A DNA stretch of 64,000 nucleotides, taken from contig NC_044008.1 in the NCBI RefSeq assembly GCF_900496995.4, positions 558,001 through 622,000 of the forward strand, read 5' to 3'. The notes beneath the pieces were generated by a model. The model did not search any database. It worked only from the letters and a program-made list of their open reading frames with translations, and was not told where the DNA came from. Position numbers and translations under genes: made by a program. Source of the DNA: Aquila chrysaetos chrysaetos. Taxonomy: Eukaryota; Chordata; Aves; Accipitriformes; Accipitridae. Positions 60,640-64,000 of the stretch are shown in pieces. How positions within the stretch are numbered: position 1 is the first letter of the stretch; each line of letters opens with the position of its first letter.

Positions 60640-61430
60640 CCGTGTCTTCCTCCGTCGTGTCCGTGGCCCCGGCACTGCCCACCCTGCCGGGCCCTGGCTG
60701 GGCATGACTGGCCCCCATGGGTGGCACCAATGGGGGACGGGGACCCGGCAGCACCATGTGTACCCCAGGCCTGGCCCCGGGGAGGGGGGGCACAGCAGAG
60801 CGCAGGGACCCCCCATCCCTTCATGCCATGGTTCGGGGACCCACTGGCATCCCAGCTGGACCCCAGCCCCCCCAGCTCCTCTCCGCCTGCTCTGGGGCTG
60901 CCCCGGGGGGGGCTCAGCACCGGCCCCCACGTGGTAGCGGTGTGGGGAGCAGGGGGGGCTCCGTGGGGTGCCCCATGGGTGCGTTCCTGGAGGCGCGTGC
61001 CCAGGGGGTCCACGCAGGGATGGTGCAAACCTGCAGCAGGGACCCTGTTGCCCCCAGCCCCTCCCGCTCTGCTCTGCACAGGTTTTCTACAGATTTTCTC
61101 CATTTTATGGTCAAAATGAATAAGCCCAGAGGGTTCCCCCGGCTGCCACACCGCCGCAGGCCTGCAGTGTCCAGTGTCAAGTAGCAGGGCTAAGCGCTGG
61201 CCCCATGGGGCAGGATGTGTCCCCGGGGCAGGGGGTGTCCCCAGGGCAGGACGTGTCCCCAGCAGGATGTGTCCCCAGCAGGATGTGTCCCCGGGGCAGG
61301 GGGTGTCCCTGGCCGTGGGGCTGGGCACCAGCCGCTATGGGGCACGAGTGGCTTTGGCGGTGGCACCGCCTGTGCCCACGCGTGCCGGGGAAGGAGGACA
61401 GGCGCAGGTGGGTGCTGGGCTCTCAAGCCA
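60640..61430. other. Spacer between the convergent lectin genes, no gene
   Basis: It contains a small tandem repeat at about 61205-61312 (ggcaggatgtgtccccag and gggcagggggtgtcccc units). A lower-GC patch around 61080-61125 (ttctacagattttctccat) is the only composition break. No coding signal was found. Confidence 0.6.
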
Positions 61431-61433
61431 ACG

Positions 61434-61439
61434 TTTATT
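61434..61439 (-). terminator. Poly(A) signal of lectin gene 2
   Basis: TTTATT in ccaacgtttattgcatgctg (AATAAA on the minus strand), about 150 bases past the stop at 61587. Confidence 0.8.
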
Positions 61440-61586
61440 GCATGCTGGTCGTGCGGGGAGCCCGGCGGGGTCGGAGCCTGGCAGGGCCAGGAGGTCCCCA
61501 GTCGGGCAGTGGGCAGGGAGGGGCGCGGGGGTGGCAGGGAGGGGGGTGTGGGGGCACCCCCAGACACCAGCGGGACCAGCCCCCCC

Positions 61587-63043
61587 TCAGAGCTGGTGAC
61601 TGCACAGGAAGGGGAACTTGTAGTCGCAGGGGTAGTCGTGCCAGAACTCGAAACCTGGGCAGGGAGGGGGGCAGAGAGTCACCCCGAGCCCTGTCACCCC
61701 CCCAGCACACCCCCCTTTTACCTCCGTCACCCCCCACCTCCATCACGCCTCCCCTCCATCACCCCTTTTATCTCCATCGCTCCCCACCTGCATCACCCCT
61801 TCTATCTCCACCACCCCTCCCCCCCTTTACACCAGGCACCCCAACTGTCCCGCAGTGCCCGGGGGTCCCGGCTCCACCAGGGGTGGCCACGCCAGCCCCC
61901 CCACTGCTCCCCGGGACCAGGCTCACCCGAGAGCTTGTCCAGCACCACGCAGTCCTCCTTGTCCCAAAGGTTGTTGGGCTGCCCCTGGTCCCAGCGCTGG
62001 TAGTCGAAGGCAGAGTTATCCGACCACTTCCACTGCCTGGTCTGTGGGTGCCGGGGGGGGAGGACAGGGGTCAGTGGGTGCCCGGGGTGGGGGGCCAGGG
62101 CAGCCCCCAGGCAGAGGTGCAGCCCCCCCCCGGTGACTCACATGCTCATCGTCCCGCAGCCCGATCCAGATGTTGTCCCTGTTGCTCTGGCGGGCGATGT
62201 AGCTGGAGAGGACCTTGCTGGCCCCCCGGCTGTGGATGGAGGCCAGCCGCCCCATGGGGCCATACCGGCTGCACTCATCCTGGGGGGGGGGGGGCATGGG
62301 CGGCTCAGCACCCAGCGCCTGCACCCACCCAGGCACTGGGTGCTGGGTACCCCTGCACGGAAAGCCCCTGGGGTAGGGGGGGGGGGGGAGTGCAGCAGAG
62401 CCCCCCCGACTGCATCTGGGGTGCATAAAGCAATGCCCCCAGGCCTCAGCCGCCGTCCTTCCCTGGGGACCCCCACCAGTGTCCCCCGGCAGTGCCAGCA
62501 CCCACCTCGGCCTCAGCCCAGGTCTTCCTCTCGGTGAAGTACCCGTAGCAGTACCCCCGGTAGTAGAGCCACTTATGGGGGCAGGTGGTTGCCCACCTCC
62601 TCGGTGGGGCACGGCTGGGGCGGCCGGCGAGGGCACCTTCAAAAACGCAGGCAGAGCTGCCGTTGGTCCCACGGGAGGGGGGCACCCACCACCGCCCCAC
62701 GGCCCGTGCCCGCCACCACCGTGGGGAGGGAGCCGGGATGTCTGCCGCGGGTGCGGGGCCAGATGGGCAGCACCCCCACCCAGGGACACCCCCACCCAGG
62801 GACACCCCACAGACAGGACTGGGCACCAGGGGCTGCCACGGGATGCGGATGGGGAATGGGGATGAGGGACTGGGGAGCAAGGATGAGGGATCAGGGTGGG
62901 CTGGATCGGACGCTGCTGCTGGAGGGGGAATGGCACCCGTGTCCCGTGGGGGGCCGTGGCCCGGGCAGGGAATCACCTGCCATGAAGGCCATGAGGAGCA
63001 GGCAGCCGAGCAGGCAGTGGGGGAGCTTGGGCCCTGCACTCAT
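61587..63043 (-). CDS. Secreted C-type lectin, REG4/ansocalcin-like, with QPN site
   Basis: Five coding exons on the minus strand, 63043-62977, 62636-62506, 62279-62142, 62041-61927 and 61654-61587, give 172 aa. Exon phases are the same as in lectin 1 next door. Signal peptide MSAGPKLPHCLLGCLLLMAF. The mature N-terminus is basic (GRPSRAPPRRWATT). The C-type lectin domain follows: CPHKWLYYRGYCYGYF, TERKTWAEAEDECSRYG, RLASIHSRGASKVLSSYIAR, DNIWIGLRDDEHTRQWKWSD, YQRWDQGQPNNLWDKEDC and GFEFWHDYPCDYKFPFLC. Unlike lectin 1 it keeps a QPN tripeptide plus ED before the Cys, so a calcium-dependent sugar site is plausible. The acceptor at 62637 was chosen because only it joins exon 1 in frame. Family resemblance is to small secreted REG4-like and eggshell lectins; ligand and tissue are unknown. 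Confidence 0.9.
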
Positions 63044-63084
63044 ATCTTCAGCTGCAGAGAGAGCAGAGGAAGGGCATGAGCAGC

Positions 63085-63375
63085 TGGACAGAGGGCAGGG
63101 GATGCTCAGCTCCATTCCGGATGGAGGGCAGGGGATGCCCAGCTCCATCCCAGATGGAAGGCAGAGGATGCCCAGCTCCATCCCAGATGGAGGTCAGGGG
63201 ATGCTCAGCTCCATCCCAGATGGAGGGCAGAGGATGCTCAGCTCCATCCCAGATGGAGGGCAGAGGATGCCCAGCTCCATCCCAGATGGAGGTCAGGGGA
63301 TGCTCAGCTCCATCCCAGATGGAGGGCAGAGGATGCCCAGCTCCATCCCAGATGGAGGGCACGGGATGCCCAGCT
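63085..63375. repeat. 33-bp minisatellite upstream of lectin gene 2
   Basis: Eight to nine copies of a 33-bp unit with gctcagctccatcccagatg and gagggcagaggat words, some alternating gaggtcagggga. It sits within the leader intron or proximal upstream region of lectin 2 (a leader acceptor, ctctctgcag, ends at 63053). Confidence 0.95.
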
Positions 63376-63754
63376 CAGCACCCCGAGGATTGGAGCTGGG
63401 GTGCAGCAGGACACTGCACCCATCAGGGTGAGGGAGGGCCAGGCCAGGGAAGGGACTCACCGGAGCGTGGCTCTGGGCAGGCAGGAAGGTCAGGGATGGC
63501 CTTTGGGGACCGTGCTGTGGTGGCTGCCCTGGGGAGAGGTTACAGCCGGGTTACGGGTTCCTCCGAGGGTAGCCGGTGGTCCCTCAGGAGCCCAGAGGGC
63601 AAATGCCACTCTCAGGCTTTACAGCCACCAGCGGGGAGGGCAGCAGCGGCTCCGGTTCCCTGGAAGCGAGGACGTGCTGGGGATGCGCTCGAGGCGACGC
63701 TGCTGCCCGTGGGCCCGTGAAGGCACCCTGGAGTCCCGCCATGTCCCACCCCAG

Positions 63755-63972
63755 AGGGCAGGTTTAGGTTGGGCAGAGGGAGGAAAGGTTTTAGGCTGAG
63801 GGCGATAAGACACTGGAACAGGCTGCCCAGAGAAGCTGTGGTTGCCTCATGATTGGAAGGGTTCAAGGTCAGGTTGGCTGGGGCTTTGGGCAACCTGATC
63901 GAGCGGGAGATGTCCCTGCCCATGGCAGGGGGTGGGCGGGATGGTCTCTGAAGGTCCCTTCAACCCCACACA
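63755..63972 (+). repeat. CR1 LINE 3' end, plus orientation, strongly 5'-truncated
   Basis: The wording follows the CR1 3' terminal region: ggcaggtttaggttgggcag, aagacactggaacaggctgc, ccagagaagctgtggttgcc, ttcaaggtcaggttggctgg, ggctttgggcaacctgatcg, ggagatgtccctgcccatgg and gaaggtcccttcaacccc. Only about 215 bp remain, with no coding part. Orientation is opposite to the copy at 3.2-4.65 kb. Confidence 0.93.
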
Positions 63973-64000
63973 GTCTGGGTCTCTGGTGCAGTCTTCCCAG

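Overview
The window reads as a gene-dense, GC-rich stretch of a bird nuclear genome. It has short introns with canonical GT-AG borders, CR1 LINE fragments, no Alu or L1 elements, many GC-rich minisatellites, and two C-type lectin genes of the eggshell-matrix/REG4-like type. The gene block corresponds to human 22q13.33 (SHANK3, MAPK8IP2, CHKB, CPT1B). Exon borders were placed by hand from splice signals; in MAPK8IP2, CHKB, CPT1B, the CYTH gene and both lectins the phases close into complete reading frames.

Layout. 1-11,194 is lower-GC sequence, taken as the last SHANK3 intron, with CR1 fragments. 11,195-11,738 is the last SHANK3 coding exon (+), with the SAM domain. A probable long 3'UTR runs to about 18.38 kb. 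18.4-21.9 kb is intergenic, with one AT-rich island that looks like a conserved element. 21.9-35.6 kb is MAPK8IP2 (-), 12 coding exons, 1,223 codons. 36-39.2 kb is GC-rich intergenic sequence. 39.2-40.7 kb is a four-exon CYTH-domain gene (-), 176 aa. It shares a 180-bp divergent promoter with CHKB (+, 40.85-45.2 kb, 367 aa), and that promoter contains a perfect hairpin-forming inverted repeat. 45.2-49 kb holds a CpG-rich probable CPT1B first exon and a long TGC-rich tandem array. 49.0-55.8 kb is CPT1B (+), 18 coding exons, 769 aa. 58.3-60.6 kb is a struthiocalcin-like C-type lectin (+), and 61.4-63.05 kb is a second secreted C-type lectin (-), convergent with the first. The window ends in a CR1 3' end.

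Functions. MAPK8IP2 (JNK scaffold) and SHANK3 (postsynaptic scaffold) are neuronal scaffolds. CHKB (phosphatidylcholine/ethanolamine synthesis) and CPT1B (mitochondrial fatty-acid entry) are muscle-biased lipid genes that are also adjacent in mammals. The CYTH protein belongs to the triphosphate-tunnel enzyme superfamily. The two lectins resemble proteins of the avian eggshell matrix. SHANK3 points tail-to-tail at MAPK8IP2, opposite to the human arrangement as I remember it, and no ARSA gene is visible between them.
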